DNA of 64,000 nt from Pseudomonas sp. JQ170C (GCF_035581345.1 NZ_CP141608.1:2882501-2946500), one strand, 5' to 3'; numbered from the stretch's first letter, positions 16,382 through 25,296 are shown. Notes: a model not told the origin generated them from the letters alone. Numbers and translations are program-made.

Positions 16382-17230
16382 ATGCACATCGAACAACTGA
16401 CTTGCGCCATCGGTGCTGAAGTGACCGGTGTAAACCTGGCTGATGCGGTCCACGACGATGGCCTGTTCGGCCAGTTGCGTGAACAACTGCTCAAGCACCG
16501 CGTGCTGTTCTTGCGCGACCAGCACATCAGCCGTGCCGAGCATGTGGCCTTCGCCCGGCGCTTTGGCGAGCTGGAGGACCACCCGGTGGCCGGCAGCGAT
16601 CCGGAGCACCCGGGCCTGGTGCAGATCTACAAGCGTCCCGACCAGCCAGCCGACCGCTACGAGAACGCCTGGCACACCGACGCCACCTGGCGCGATGCAC
16701 CGCCCATGGGCTGCGTATTGCGCTGCGTGGAATGCCCGCCGGTGGGCGGTGACACCATGTGGGCGAACATGGTCCTGGCCTACCAGAACCTGCCCGACGA
16801 GGTAAAACAGAAGATCGAAGGCCTGCGCGCCCGCCACAGCATCGAGGCCAGCTTCGGCGCCGCGATGCCGATGGAAAAGCGCCTGGCGCTCAAGGCCCAG
16901 TTCCCCGATGCCGAGCACCCGGTGGTACGCACCCACCCTGAAACCGGTGAACAGGTGCTGTTCGTCAACGCCTTCACCACCCATTTCAGCAACTACCACA
17001 CCCCGCAGCGGGTGCGCTTCGGCCAGGACGCCAACCCCGGTGCCTCGGACCTGTTGCGCTACCTGATCAGCCAGGCCTACCTGCCCGAGTACCAGGTGCG
17101 CTGGCGCTGGAAGCCCAACAGCATCGCCATCTGGGACAACCGCAGCACCCAGCATTACGCGGTCATGGACTACCCGCCATGCCACCGCAAGATGGAACGC
17201 GCCGGGATCAAGGGCGACCGCACTTTCTAA
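16382..17230 (+). CDS. TauD/TfdA-family Fe(II)/2-oxoglutarate dioxygenase
   Basis: 282 residues. The metal triad is visible: H98 and D100 in AWHTDATW and a distal H258 in RSTQHYA, with R269 in CHRKMER suited to 2-oxoglutarate binding. Such enzymes hydroxylate their substrate while decarboxylating 2-oxoglutarate, often to release sulfite, an amine or a phenol. The gene lies 12 bp after the reductase and just before the BKACE enzyme, so it probably opens a pathway by hydroxylation or C-heteroatom cleavage. The YeiH-type exporter at the cluster end would suit a released anion, but taurine is not established as substrate. Confidence 0.9.
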   Translation: MHIEQLTCAIGAEVTGVNLADAVHDDGLFGQLREQLLKHRVLFLRDQHISRAEHVAFARRFGELEDHPVAGSDPEHPGLVQIYKRPDQPADRYENAWHTDATWRDAPPMGCVLRCVECPPVGGDTMWANMVLAYQNLPDEVKQKIEGLRARHSIEASFGAAMPMEKRLALKAQFPDAEHPVVRTHPETGEQVLFVNAFTTHFSNYHTPQRVRFGQDANPGASDLLRYLISQAYLPEYQVRWRWKPNSIAIWDNRSTQHYAVMDYPPCHRKMERAGIKGDRTF

Positions 17231-17288
17231 GCATTACCGATCCGCCCCACGGCGGACAGAAGACAATAACAAGACTGAGGATGACAGC

Positions 17289-18341
17289 ATGCAATTCTTC
17301 GATGATTCGTTGCACCCGGAAAACATGGAAAAGGTGGTGATCACCGTCGCGCCGTATGGCCCGGAATGGATGCCTGAGGACTTTCCCGAAGACATTCCGC
17401 TGACCATGGATGAGCAGGTACAAAAAGCGGTCGACTGCTACGAGGCCGGTGCCACCGTACTCCACCTGCACGTACGCGAGCTCGACGGCAAGGGCTCCAA
17501 GCGCCTGTCCAAATTCAACGAACTGATTGCCGGTGTGCGTGAAGCGGTACCTGAGATGATCATCCAGGTGGGTGGTTCGATCTCCTTCGCCCCCGAGAGC
17601 GATGGCGAAGCCGCCAAGTGGCTGTCCGACGATACCCGTCACATGCTCGCCGAACTGACGCCCAAGCCCGACCAGGTCACGGTGGCGATCAACACCACGC
17701 AAATGAACATCATGGAGCTGCTGTACCCGGAGTACCTGGAGGGCACCTCGCTGTCCCATCCGGCGATCCAGGCCGCCTACAGCGAAATGACCGTGCCGGC
17801 CGGCCCTGCCTGGGTGCGTGAACACCTGCGCCGCCTGACCGCGAGCAACATTCAGCCGCACTTCCAGCTCACCGGCATGCATGCCCTGGAAACCCTTGAG
17901 CGCATCGTGCGCCGGGGCGACTACATGGGCCCGATGAACCTGACCTGGATCGGCATCGGCGGCGGCTTTGACGGCCCCAACCCGTTCAACTTCTTAAACT
18001 TCATCCACCGCGCGCCGAACGGCTGCACCTTGACCGCCGAATCGCTGCTCAAGAACGTGCTGCCGTTCAACACCATGGCCCTGGCCATGGGCCTGCACCC
18101 GCGCTGTGGCAACGAAGACACCATCATCGACCAGCACGGCAAGCGCTTTGGCTCGGTGCAGCAGATCCAGCAGACCGTGCGCGTCGCTCACGAGCTGGGC
18201 CGCGAAATCGCCAACGGCAAGGAAGCCCGCGCCATTTACCGCATCGGCGAGCAGTACAGCAGCATCGAGGAAACCCTCAAGGCCAACGGCATGGCGCCTA
18301 ACCGCCAGCCAGGGCAGAAGGGCGTACCCCAACGCGCCTGA
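17289..18341 (+). CDS. Beta-keto acid cleavage enzyme (BKACE, former DUF849)
   Basis: A 350-residue TIM-barrel enzyme. BKACE proteins condense a beta-keto acid with acetyl-CoA to give a CoA ester and acetoacetate, as in 3-keto-5-aminohexanoate cleavage of lysine fermentation. The zinc-binding pair is in VLHLHVRELDG (about residue 60), with further hallmark segments IIQVGGSISF, GMHALETLERI, TWIGIGGGFDGP and MGLHPRCGNEDTI near residue 275. The length is somewhat above the usual 300 because of N- and C-terminal extensions. RBS GGATGACAGC is weak. With the dioxygenase and reductase it suggests breakdown of a carboxylate through a beta-keto acid. The substrate cannot be read from the sequence. Confidence 0.88.
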   Translation: MQFFDDSLHPENMEKVVITVAPYGPEWMPEDFPEDIPLTMDEQVQKAVDCYEAGATVLHLHVRELDGKGSKRLSKFNELIAGVREAVPEMIIQVGGSISFAPESDGEAAKWLSDDTRHMLAELTPKPDQVTVAINTTQMNIMELLYPEYLEGTSLSHPAIQAAYSEMTVPAGPAWVREHLRRLTASNIQPHFQLTGMHALETLERIVRRGDYMGPMNLTWIGIGGGFDGPNPFNFLNFIHRAPNGCTLTAESLLKNVLPFNTMALAMGLHPRCGNEDTIIDQHGKRFGSVQQIQQTVRVAHELGREIANGKEARAIYRIGEQYSSIEETLKANGMAPNRQPGQKGVPQRA

Positions 18342-18398
18342 TGGGCCGGGGTCGGCGCGCCCCAGGCGTTGTATGAAGAATATTGCAACGGCAGTCAC

Positions 18399-18472
18399 TG
18401 TAGGAGCGGGCTTGCCCCGCGATTGCGGCATTACTGAAACACCGCAATCGCGGGACAAGCCCGCTCCCACAG
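18399..18472. repeat. Inverted REP pair (REPIN)
   Basis: TAGGAGCGGGCTTGCCCCGC and its inverted partner, separated by a short loop. It lies in the 245-bp gap between the BKACE and MFS genes and could separate their transcript levels. Confidence 0.85.
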
Positions 18473-18586
18473 GGGGCCCTACAAGATTTTCGTAAAGAGC
18501 CTGGGCGCCGACCCGCCCGTTACCGCGCAATCAGTCAGGCTTTTCAATAACAACAAGATTTACGCCAGACAACCGGAGGAGGCAGC

Positions 18587-19906
18587 ATGGCCGCCTATAT
18601 CGCCAGCGCCACAGATGATGATGGTGCCGACACTTCACGTGGCATTCCGCGGCGTTATGCCTGGATTGTCTTTGCCTTGACCTTCGGCCTGCTGATTTCC
18701 GACTACATGTCGCGTCAGGTATTGAACGCCGTTTTCCCGCTGCTCAAGAGCGAATGGGCCCTGACGGACAGTCAGTTGGGCTTGCTCAGCGGCATTGTCG
18801 CCCTGATGGTGGGGCTTTTGACCTTTCCGCTGTCGTTGCTGGCCGACCGCTTTGGCCGGATCAGGAGCCTGGTGCTGATGGCCGTGCTCTGGAGCCTGGC
18901 GACCCTGGGCTGCGCCCTGGCGGAAAACTACCAACAAATGTTCATTGCCCGCTTCCTGGTGGGTGTCGGTGAAGCGGCCTATGGCAGCGTCGGCATCGCC
19001 GTGGTGGTGGCGGTGTTCCCCCGCGACATGCGCGCAACGCTGGCCGGCGCCTTCATGGCCGGCGGCATGTTCGGCTCGGTGCTGGGCATGGCCCTGGGCG
19101 GAGTGATGGCCCAGCATCTGGGCTGGCGCTGGGCCTTTGCCGGCATGGCGCTGTTCGGGCTCCTGCTGGCCGTGTTGTACCCACTGATCGTCAAGGAAGC
19201 CAAGATCGCCCCCAAGCGCGCTGCCGCAGTCGCCTGCAAGGTCGCGCGCCCCCTGCATACCCTGTATGGCAGCCGTTCGGTGATTGCCGCTTATGTCGCC
19301 AGCGGTTTGCAACTGTTCGTGGGCGGCACGGTGATCGTCTGGATGCCCAGCTACCTGAACCGCTACTACGACATGGGCACTGACAAGGCCGGTGCCGTGG
19401 CCGCCATCATCGTGCTGTGCAGCGGCATTGGCATCATTCTGTGCGGCATGCTCTGCGACCGCCTGGGGCGTCAGCGCCCGGACCGCAAGATCAGCCTGGC
19501 CATCGGTTATTGCCTGGGCAGTTGCCTGTTGCTGTCGCTGGCCTTTGCCTTGCCGTCGGGCACCGCGCAACTGGTGCTGATCTGCCTGGGGATGATGATT
19601 GCCGCCGGCACCAACGGGCCCTCCAGCGCGATGGTCGCCAACCTGACCCATTACTCGGTGCATGGCACCGCGTTCGCCACCCTGACCCTGGCCAACAACC
19701 TGCTCGGTCTGGCCACAGGGCCTTTGATTACCGGTCGCGTCTCCGACGTGATTGGTCTGCATGCGGCCTTCCAGCTGGTGCCGCTGATCAGCATCGGCGC
19801 GGCTGCCGTGTTCTTTATTGCTAAACGCCACTACCACAACGACATGGCTCGCCTGCAGGACCTTGCGGTGGCTGAGCCTGGCGTGGCCCAGGAGTTGAAA
19901 CCGTGA
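18587..19906 (+). CDS. MFS transporter (anion:cation symporter-like)
   Basis: A 439-residue, about 12-helix carrier. YMSRQVLNAVFPLLK in helix 1 and LLADRFGRIRSLV in the first loop fit organic-acid (ACS/AAHS-like) MFS carriers. GGAGGAGG precedes ATG 18587. It is in the plus-strand catabolic cluster and its 3' end overlaps the next gene by 4 bases, so it probably imports the pathway substrate. Confidence 0.88.
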   Translation: MAAYIASATDDDGADTSRGIPRRYAWIVFALTFGLLISDYMSRQVLNAVFPLLKSEWALTDSQLGLLSGIVALMVGLLTFPLSLLADRFGRIRSLVLMAVLWSLATLGCALAENYQQMFIARFLVGVGEAAYGSVGIAVVVAVFPRDMRATLAGAFMAGGMFGSVLGMALGGVMAQHLGWRWAFAGMALFGLLLAVLYPLIVKEAKIAPKRAAAVACKVARPLHTLYGSRSVIAAYVASGLQLFVGGTVIVWMPSYLNRYYDMGTDKAGAVAAIIVLCSGIGIILCGMLCDRLGRQRPDRKISLAIGYCLGSCLLLSLAFALPSGTAQLVLICLGMMIAAGTNGPSSAMVANLTHYSVHGTAFATLTLANNLLGLATGPLITGRVSDVIGLHAAFQLVPLISIGAAAVFFIAKRHYHNDMARLQDLAVAEPGVAQELKP

Positions 19907-20553
19907 ACCCCGTGTTGTCCATTGATGTTTTTTTCGACTTTATCTGCCCCTGGTGCCTGATCGGCCAGCGCCACCTTGAGCGTGCGCTGGAGCAACTGCG
20001 CGCCGAGCAACCCCAGCTACAGGTCCACCTGCGCTGGCGGGGCGTGCAACTGCTGCCGCAGGTACCGGTGGAGGGCCTGCCGTTCGAGGCGTTTTACCTT
20101 GAGCGGCTGGGCAGCGAGCAGGCGGTGCGCCATCGCCAGGCCCAGGTGCGGGTAGCGGCCAGTGCGGCAGGTGCGCACATAGACTTTTCCCGTATCAGCC
20201 GCATGCCCAACACCGCCGATGCCCACCGCTTGCTGGAGCGCGCCGTGGCCCTGGGCAACCCGACCCAGGCCGAGGCACTGCTCGATCAGCTGTTCGCCGC
20301 CTACTTTCACCAGGGCAAGGACCTTGGCGATCGCGCCACCTTGCTGAACATCGCCGAGGGCTGCGGGCTGATGCCGGCACAGGTCGCCGACTGCCTGCGC
20401 GGTGACGGTACGCCGTTCACCAGCGCAAGCCCGGCACCGGCCAGCGGTGTGCCGTGCTTGCGGTTCAACCAGCGCCAAGTGGTGTCAGGCGCGCAGCCGG
20501 TCGAGGTGTTGCTCGAGGTGATGCGCGAGTGCCTGCAAGAGGCGGCAGCATGA
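19903..20553 (+). CDS. DsbA-family thioredoxin-fold oxidoreductase (FrnE/HCCA-isomerase-like)
   Basis: 216 residues with no signal peptide. The active-site motif is FFDFICPWCLIGQRH (CPWC at about residues 14-17), the form seen in cytoplasmic FrnE-type DsbA-like proteins and 2-hydroxychromene-2-carboxylate isomerases. A C-terminal region, VPCLRFNQRQVVSGAQP, matches the VP..NG..VSGAQ substrate loop of the family. GTG 19903 overlaps the preceding stop. It might be a glutathione-dependent isomerase of the pathway or a general thiol protein. Confidence 0.85.
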   Translation: MNPVLSIDVFFDFICPWCLIGQRHLERALEQLRAEQPQLQVHLRWRGVQLLPQVPVEGLPFEAFYLERLGSEQAVRHRQAQVRVAASAAGAHIDFSRISRMPNTADAHRLLERAVALGNPTQAEALLDQLFAAYFHQGKDLGDRATLLNIAEGCGLMPAQVADCLRGDGTPFTSASPAPASGVPCLRFNQRQVVSGAQPVEVLLEVMRECLQEAAA

Positions 20554-20876
20554 CGCTTCGATACCCCGTACCCGCCCACAAGGTGCCTGCGCGCGACAGC
20601 CGTGCGCTGGTGGAATTCGAGGGCAGGAGCCTGGCGCTGTTCAACGTCGCCGACACCCTGTACGCCATCGACGACAGTTGCCCGCACCAGGGCGCCTCGT
20701 TGTGCGGTGGGCGTCTGGATGGGCGGGTGATCCAGTGCTGCGCCCATGGCCTGCGCTTCGATCTGGCCAGCGGCTACCTGCTCAATTCCACGGCGCTCAA
20801 GGTGCCGAGCTACCCGGTCGAACGCCAGGGCGAGCAGGTGTACATCGTGTTGGATGCCCAGGAGCCTGGCCAATGA
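20550..20876 (+). CDS. Rieske-type [2Fe-2S] ferredoxin
   Basis: 108 residues, about the usual size of a ring-dioxygenase ferredoxin or NirD-like protein. Two of the ligands are in SCPHQGASL (C-x-H); the other pair is CCAHGLRFDL (C-x2-H). ATG 20550 overlaps the previous stop, and the 3' end overlaps the next gene by 4 bases. No Rieske oxygenase or reductase partner is in the window, so its electron acceptor is unknown. Confidence 0.9.
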   Translation: MTLRYPVPAHKVPARDSRALVEFEGRSLALFNVADTLYAIDDSCPHQGASLCGGRLDGRVIQCCAHGLRFDLASGYLLNSTALKVPSYPVERQGEQVYIVLDAQEPGQ

Positions 20877-21883
20877 CCACAATCGCAATTGCCACCGTCA
20901 ACCACCGTGCGCGGGAGCTGGCACCCGGTTTTATCGTCAGCCTGATCGCGGCGGCGGCGGCGAGTTTTTTGAGTGAGCACTACGACGCGCCGGTGATGCT
21001 GTTTGCCCTGTTACTGGGGATGGCCCTGAACTTTCTCTCGGTCGACGGGCGCTGCAAGGCCGGTATCGAGTTCACCGCGCGCACGGTGCTGCGCATCGGG
21101 GTCGCGCTGCTGGGCATGCGCATTACCCTGGAGCAGATAGCCAGCCTTGGCTGGAAGCCGGTGGCGCTGGTCATCATCATTGTGGTGGTGACCATTGGCG
21201 TGTCGATGGTGGTTGCCAAGGCAATGGGCTTCAACCGCCTGTTCGGCATGTTGACCGGCGGGGCGACGGCCATCTGCGGGGCGTCGGCGGCACTGGCCCT
21301 GGCGGCGGCGTTGCCGGCGCACAAGCAGAAGGAACACGCCACGCTGTTTACGGTGATTGGTGTGTCGGCGCTGTCGACCCTGGCGATGATCCTCTACCCG
21401 ATGATTGCCGACTGGCTGCAGTTGTCGCCGCCGCAGGCCGGGGTGTTCCTGGGCGCCACCATCCACGATGTGGCGCAGGTGGTGGGGGCGGGCTACAGCA
21501 TGGGCACCGAGACCGGCGATGTGGCCACCGTAGTGAAACTGATGCGGGTGGCGATGTTGCTGCCGGTGATCGTGGTGGCGGCGATGATTACCCGGCGCGC
21601 CGGGGACGACGCCAGTGGGCAGCGGCCGCCGCTGTTGCCGTGGTTCGCGGTGGGGTTTGTGCTGCTGGCGTGCCTGAACAGTACCGGTTGGGTTCCTGCG
21701 CTGGTGCAGGGTGGGGTCAACGACCTGTCGCGCTGGTGCCTGGTGGTGGCGATCAGTGCGTTGGGGATGAAGACCCAGCTCAAGGAGCTGGCCAAGGTCG
21801 GGATCAAGCCCATTGCCTTGATGGTGGGGGAGACGGTGTTCCTGGTCTTGCTGGTGCTGGCCTTGATGCATTGGGGGTTGTAG
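20873..21883 (+). CDS. YeiH/UPF0324-family putative sulfate exporter
   Basis: 336 residues with about 10-11 membrane segments. Family motifs are LLGMALNFLS, VLRIGVALLGMRIT, GGATAICGASAALA, GATIHDVAQVVGAGYS and SALGMKTQLKEL. Members of this family are thought to export sulfate or sulfite-like anions. Its place after a TauD-type dioxygenase gene suggests the cluster releases such an anion, which is inference. ATG 20873 overlaps the Rieske stop. Confidence 0.88.
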   Translation: MTTIAIATVNHRARELAPGFIVSLIAAAAASFLSEHYDAPVMLFALLLGMALNFLSVDGRCKAGIEFTARTVLRIGVALLGMRITLEQIASLGWKPVALVIIIVVVTIGVSMVVAKAMGFNRLFGMLTGGATAICGASAALALAAALPAHKQKEHATLFTVIGVSALSTLAMILYPMIADWLQLSPPQAGVFLGATIHDVAQVVGAGYSMGTETGDVATVVKLMRVAMLLPVIVVAAMITRRAGDDASGQRPPLLPWFAVGFVLLACLNSTGWVPALVQGGVNDLSRWCLVVAISALGMKTQLKELAKVGIKPIALMVGETVFLVLLVLALMHWGL

Positions 21884-21890
21884 CCCCCAG

Positions 21891-21987
21891 TGGGAGCGGG
21901 CTGGCCCCGCGAGAGGCCCCAGGGTCGTACACATCCGGATCTATCGGCAAGGTTCAAGATCCATCGCGGGGCAAGGCCGCTCCTACA
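21891..21987. repeat. Inverted REP pair, slightly degenerate
   Basis: TGGGAGCGGGCTGGCCCCGC and ATCGCGGGGCAAGGCCGCTC in opposite orientation, lying between the convergent yeiH-like and tenA genes. Each arm carries one substitution from the usual core. Confidence 0.8.
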
Positions 21988-22651
21988 GTGGCCGTTGGGC
22001 GTCCAGGCCCATCTGCCAGAAGTCGGCTTCCAGCCGTGAGGCCTGGGCGAAGACCTTCACCAGCTCCTCGAACCGACGTTCGGTCATGGCCCGTGAAGCC
22101 AGGTCGTCCAGGTGGGCCCGGGCCGCTGTCGCTACCGCCTGGTAGCCGGCACCGGCGTATTCGCCGATCCACTCGCGGTACGGGTGATCGGCCAGGGCTT
22201 CGATCCCCTCGGGGCTCAGGTTGCGACCGATTTCGGCATAGCCGATGACGCAGGGCGCCAGGGCCACATGCAGGTCAAGCAGGTCGCCTGCCGCACCGCA
22301 GTCCAGGACGAAACGGGTATAGGCCACGGTCGCCTGGTGTTCCGGCGTGGCCGCCAGCGCTTCAGGCGACAGGCCCCAACGCTGGCACAGGCGCACGTGC
22401 AGTTCGGTCTCGTCGAGGATGGCCGCCAGCCCCGCCTGGGCCGAGCGGATGTCGGCCAGGGTACGGCTCTTGTAGGCGGCCAGCGCCCAGGAGCGGGCAA
22501 ACTGGATCAGGAACAGGTAGTCCTGCACCAGGTATTTGCGAAAGGCCGGCTGGGGCAGGGTGCCGGCGCCCATCTGGCGAACGAAGTCGTGGTCGACGTA
22601 GCTGTTCCAGTCGGCGGCTGCGGCCTGCTTGAGGCGCTCGAAGATGTCCAT
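21983..22651 (-). CDS. tenA: Thiaminase II / aminopyrimidine aminohydrolase TenA
   Basis: 222 residues, the all-helical TenA fold. It hydrolyses amino-HMP from degraded thiamine so that the pyrimidine can be salvaged. Hallmarks are FRKYLVQDYLFLIQFARSWALA in the N-terminal half, the helix YTRFVLDCGAAGDLLDLHVALAPCVIGYAEIG containing the active-site cysteine (LAPC at about residue 136), and YREWIGEYAG. It lies 3 bp after the second TenA-like gene and behind a TPP riboswitch. Confidence 0.92.
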   Translation of the reverse strand: MDIFERLKQAAAADWNSYVDHDFVRQMGAGTLPQPAFRKYLVQDYLFLIQFARSWALAAYKSRTLADIRSAQAGLAAILDETELHVRLCQRWGLSPEALAATPEHQATVAYTRFVLDCGAAGDLLDLHVALAPCVIGYAEIGRNLSPEGIEALADHPYREWIGEYAGAGYQAVATAARAHLDDLASRAMTERRFEELVKVFAQASRLEADFWQMGLDAQRPL

Positions 22652-22654
22652 GGA

Positions 22655-23302
22655 TTACCCCTTGAGGTCGTAGGCGGCGTCGAAAAAGGCATGTTCCAGC
22701 GCGACGGCGCGCAGGAAGAAGTCGGTACTGATCTGCGCCTGGGCAGGGCCTACCCGGTCTAGCTCGGCGCGCAGGAAGGCGACAAAGGCCTGGAAGTCCG
22801 GGTTGTCGTGCAGGGTGATCCACTCGGCGTGTTCAAAGCGTGGCGGCAGTGCCTTGGGCGCGCGCAGTGCCCAGTCCAGGTACAGGCCTTCGGCCACGTT
22901 GAGCACTGCCAGGGCAGCAGCGTAGGAGCGGGTGGCCGCCGCTTCCTGCATGATCGCCTTGAAGCCTGCGGTGGGCAGCGAATCCGGTGCTTGCAGGCGT
23001 TGCGCCTCGCTCACGCCCAGCGCCTCGAAGGCCCGCAGGAAATAGGTGTTCTCTTCCCCCGAAATCACCCCGGTAAAGCGCCCCAGGCGAAGGCGCGCCT
23101 CGAAGGTGTCGGCCGTGGCAATGGCGGCGCCCAGCAGGGTCAGAAAGCTGTCGATGAAGCGATGGTCCTGGATCAGGTAATTGACCATGACGGTATCGTC
23201 CAGGGTGCCGGCCATCAGTTCGTTGACGAAGCGATGTTCGATGCACTGGGTCCAGCGTGGTTCGCTCTGGCGGCGAAGGGTGTCGGTAAAGCGTTCGGTC
23301 AT
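22655..23302 (-). CDS. TenA-family protein, second paralog (TenA_E-like)
   Basis: About 215 residues. ATG 23302 has GAGGA 7 bases upstream; the in-frame extension to 23350 lacks such a site. It has the TenA-like YLIQDHRFIDSFLTLLG and FFDAAYDL segments, but the helix that carries the catalytic cysteine in TenA_C proteins reads SYAAALAVLNVAEGLYLDWA. The cysteine is replaced and an E lies nearby, as in the TenA_E subgroup. A related but distinct hydrolytic step in thiamine pyrimidine salvage is likely. It is first in the tenA pair, under the TPP riboswitch. Confidence 0.85.
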   Translation of the reverse strand: MTERFTDTLRRQSEPRWTQCIEHRFVNELMAGTLDDTVMVNYLIQDHRFIDSFLTLLGAAIATADTFEARLRLGRFTGVISGEENTYFLRAFEALGVSEAQRLQAPDSLPTAGFKAIMQEAAATRSYAAALAVLNVAEGLYLDWALRAPKALPPRFEHAEWITLHDNPDFQAFVAFLRAELDRVGPAQAQISTDFFLRAVALEHAFFDAAYDLKG

Positions 23303-23394
23303 CCTGCTGTCCTCATTGATGGCGACAGCGAGACCGGTTGTTGCAGACATGGGCGGCCTCGCAGTGAGACCGGCAAAAAGGCAGGTTGGCTATT

Positions 23395-23490
23395 CCCATC
23401 CCTTCGCCGGCATGATCCGGATCAGGTGTTAAGGGTCACCGCGCTGCGTGTGCCAGCGGTTTCTCAGCCCGTTGCCGGGCTCCCCTTGGT
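23395..23490 (-). promoter_or_regulatory. TPP riboswitch (THI element)
   Basis: On the minus strand the conserved pieces run CAAGGGGAGCCC, GGGCTGAGA, GTGACCCTT, CACCTGATCCGGATCATGCC and GGCGAAGGGATGGG, in the order of the THI-box consensus. It is about 90 bp upstream of the two TenA genes and should lower their expression when thiamine pyrophosphate is plentiful. Confidence 0.95.
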
Positions 23491-23635
23491 GGGCCGAATC
23501 TATACAGCAAGCGCACAGGAATGTCACGTTGCCCGCCAGGCTCGGTACGAAAAGCCTTGATACTCGGTGAGGCTGCGTTGAAAACAGCCTTGCCTGACCT
23601 TCGTCTCAAACCTTTTCATACAGAGCCTAGGCAGC

Positions 23636-24823
23636 CTAGTGGATGCTCGAGGCCAGCTCGAAAATCGGCATGTACATCAAGATCACGATAAAGCCGATCA
23701 ACAGCCCGATGAAGGTCATCAGCAACGGCTCGAACAGGCGCACGAACCACTCGATCCAGCGGCCGATCTCTTCGTCGTAGAAGTCGGCGCTGCGTTCCAT
23801 CATCTGCCCCAGGTTGCCCGACTGCTCACCGGCGCGCAGCAAGCGCAGCGACACCGGCGTAACCAGCTGCCCGGCCTCCAGCGCCGCCGACAGCGACAAG
23901 CCCTCGCGCACCCGTTCGCAGGCGTGCTCCAGGCGCTGGCTGGCAGCAGCCCCCAGCAGGCCGCGGGCCATCTGCATGGCCGTCAGGATCGGGATGCCGC
24001 CCTGAAGCAGAATCCCCAGCGAGCGGTAGAACCGTGCCAGTTCATACATCACCAGCCGCCGGTGCAGGGCCGGCAAGCGTTCGAGTTGACGGTTGAGCCA
24101 GCGCCGTACGCGCGGGTCGCGGCGCAGCACGAACATTGCCACCATCGTTGCGACAAAGCCGATGCCCAGGGGTGCCTGGTGGGCATGCAGGAACATACCG
24201 GCCTGCATCAACAACCGCGACAGCCAGGGCAGTTCCGTGCCCAGGCCCTCGAACACCAGGCTGAAACGCGGCACCACATAGCCGAGCAGGAACAGCACCA
24301 CGCCGCCGCCGACCAACAACAGCAACAGCGGGTAAATCGAGGCGCTGATGATCTTCTGGCGGACTTCGTCCATGCGCTGGCGATAGGCAACATAGCGGCC
24401 CAGGGCATCCCCCAGGGCACCGGTCTTTTCGCTGGACTGCACCAGGGCGACGTAGAGCGGCGGGAACACACTCGGCAACTGGGCTAGCGACTGGGAGAAC
24501 GACTTGCCTTCGTACAACAGGCGCACCAGCTCGCCCAGGGTCTTGCGGGCCTGGGGCGCCGACTCTTTCTCGGCCAGGCTTTCCAGGGCGTCGATCAGCG
24601 GCAGGCCGGCGTTGAGCAGGGTGGTCAGTTCCTGGCTGAACAGCACCAGGTCGAACACCTCGCCACGCCGCCAGCGCAGCTTGGCGAAGCGCTCGCAACT
24701 GCGCACGCTGACCACCCGCAGGCCTTGCTGCTCGGCCTGCTGGCGGGCTTGTCCGGCATCCTGGGCGTCCAGCGTCAGCAGGACCACGCCAGCCTTGCCC
24801 AGAGCCTTGAGCTCATAGCGCAT
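23636..24823 (-). CDS. gspF: Type II secretion inner-membrane platform protein GspF
   Basis: About 395 residues. ATG 24823 has GGAGGA 8 bases upstream. It has two T2SS-F repeats (about 60-185 and 265-390) with three membrane segments. Typical motifs are FSQELTTLLNAGLPLIDALESL, YPLLLLLVGGGVV, FYRSLGILLQGGIPILTAMQ and RLLRAGEQSGNLGQMM. GspF couples the GspE ATPase to pseudopilus assembly. Its ATPase and secretin partners are not adjacent but lie at 38884 and 42932, on the far side of the mnxG operon. It follows gspG by 15 bp. Confidence 0.92.
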   Translation of the reverse strand: MRYELKALGKAGVVLLTLDAQDAGQARQQAEQQGLRVVSVRSCERFAKLRWRRGEVFDLVLFSQELTTLLNAGLPLIDALESLAEKESAPQARKTLGELVRLLYEGKSFSQSLAQLPSVFPPLYVALVQSSEKTGALGDALGRYVAYRQRMDEVRQKIISASIYPLLLLLVGGGVVLFLLGYVVPRFSLVFEGLGTELPWLSRLLMQAGMFLHAHQAPLGIGFVATMVAMFVLRRDPRVRRWLNRQLERLPALHRRLVMYELARFYRSLGILLQGGIPILTAMQMARGLLGAAASQRLEHACERVREGLSLSAALEAGQLVTPVSLRLLRAGEQSGNLGQMMERSADFYDEEIGRWIEWFVRLFEPLLMTFIGLLIGFIVILMYMPIFELASSIH

Positions 24824-24838
24824 GGGTCGTTCCTCCAC

Positions 24839-25261
24839 TTACTGCCAGCTGGTGATCTCGGCGTTTTCACCGTCACCACCGGGTTGGCCGTCCTTGCCCA
24901 TCGACAGCAGGTCGTACTCACCGTTCTCGCCAGGCTGGCGGTAGATGTAGTTGCGGCCCCACGGGTCCTGGGGGACTTTTTTCTGCAAGTACGGCCCGGA
25001 CCAGCGGGTTTCGTCGCTGGGGGCCACGACCAGTGCGTTCAGGCCTTGCTCGGAATTGGGGTAATGCCCTACCTCCAGCCGATACAGGTCCAGGGCCTTG
25101 CTCAGGCCTTCGATTTGCGCCCGTGCCACCTTGGCTTCGGAGCGCCCCAACTGGCTGAAATACTTGGGCGCGACGATCCCCGCCAACAACCCCAGCACCA
25201 CCAGCACCACCAGCAGTTCGAGCAGGGTGAACCCCTGTTGTGCGCGTTTCTTGTTGTACAT
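24839..25261 (-). CDS. gspG: Major pseudopilin GspG
   Basis: About 140 residues. ATG 25261 has GGAGGG 6 bases upstream. The prepilin signal is QQG|FTLLELLVVLVVLG, with glycine before the cleavage site and E5. The body is GspG-like: YRLEVGHYPNSEQGLNAL, GPYLQKKVPQDPWGRNYIY, and a C-terminal D/G-rich GKDGQPGGDGENAEI stretch forming the calcium site of major pseudopilins. It would form the T2SS pseudopilus after processing by PilD, which is not in the window. The upstream region carries a possible minus-strand sigma-54 promoter and a CCCC-N7-GGGG dyad. Confidence 0.94.
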   Translation of the reverse strand: MYNKKRAQQGFTLLELLVVLVVLGLLAGIVAPKYFSQLGRSEAKVARAQIEGLSKALDLYRLEVGHYPNSEQGLNALVVAPSDETRWSGPYLQKKVPQDPWGRNYIYRQPGENGEYDLLSMGKDGQPGGDGENAEITSWQ

Positions 25262-25296
25262 GACCAGCCCTCCATTGTGCGTCTGCAAGGCCTCAT

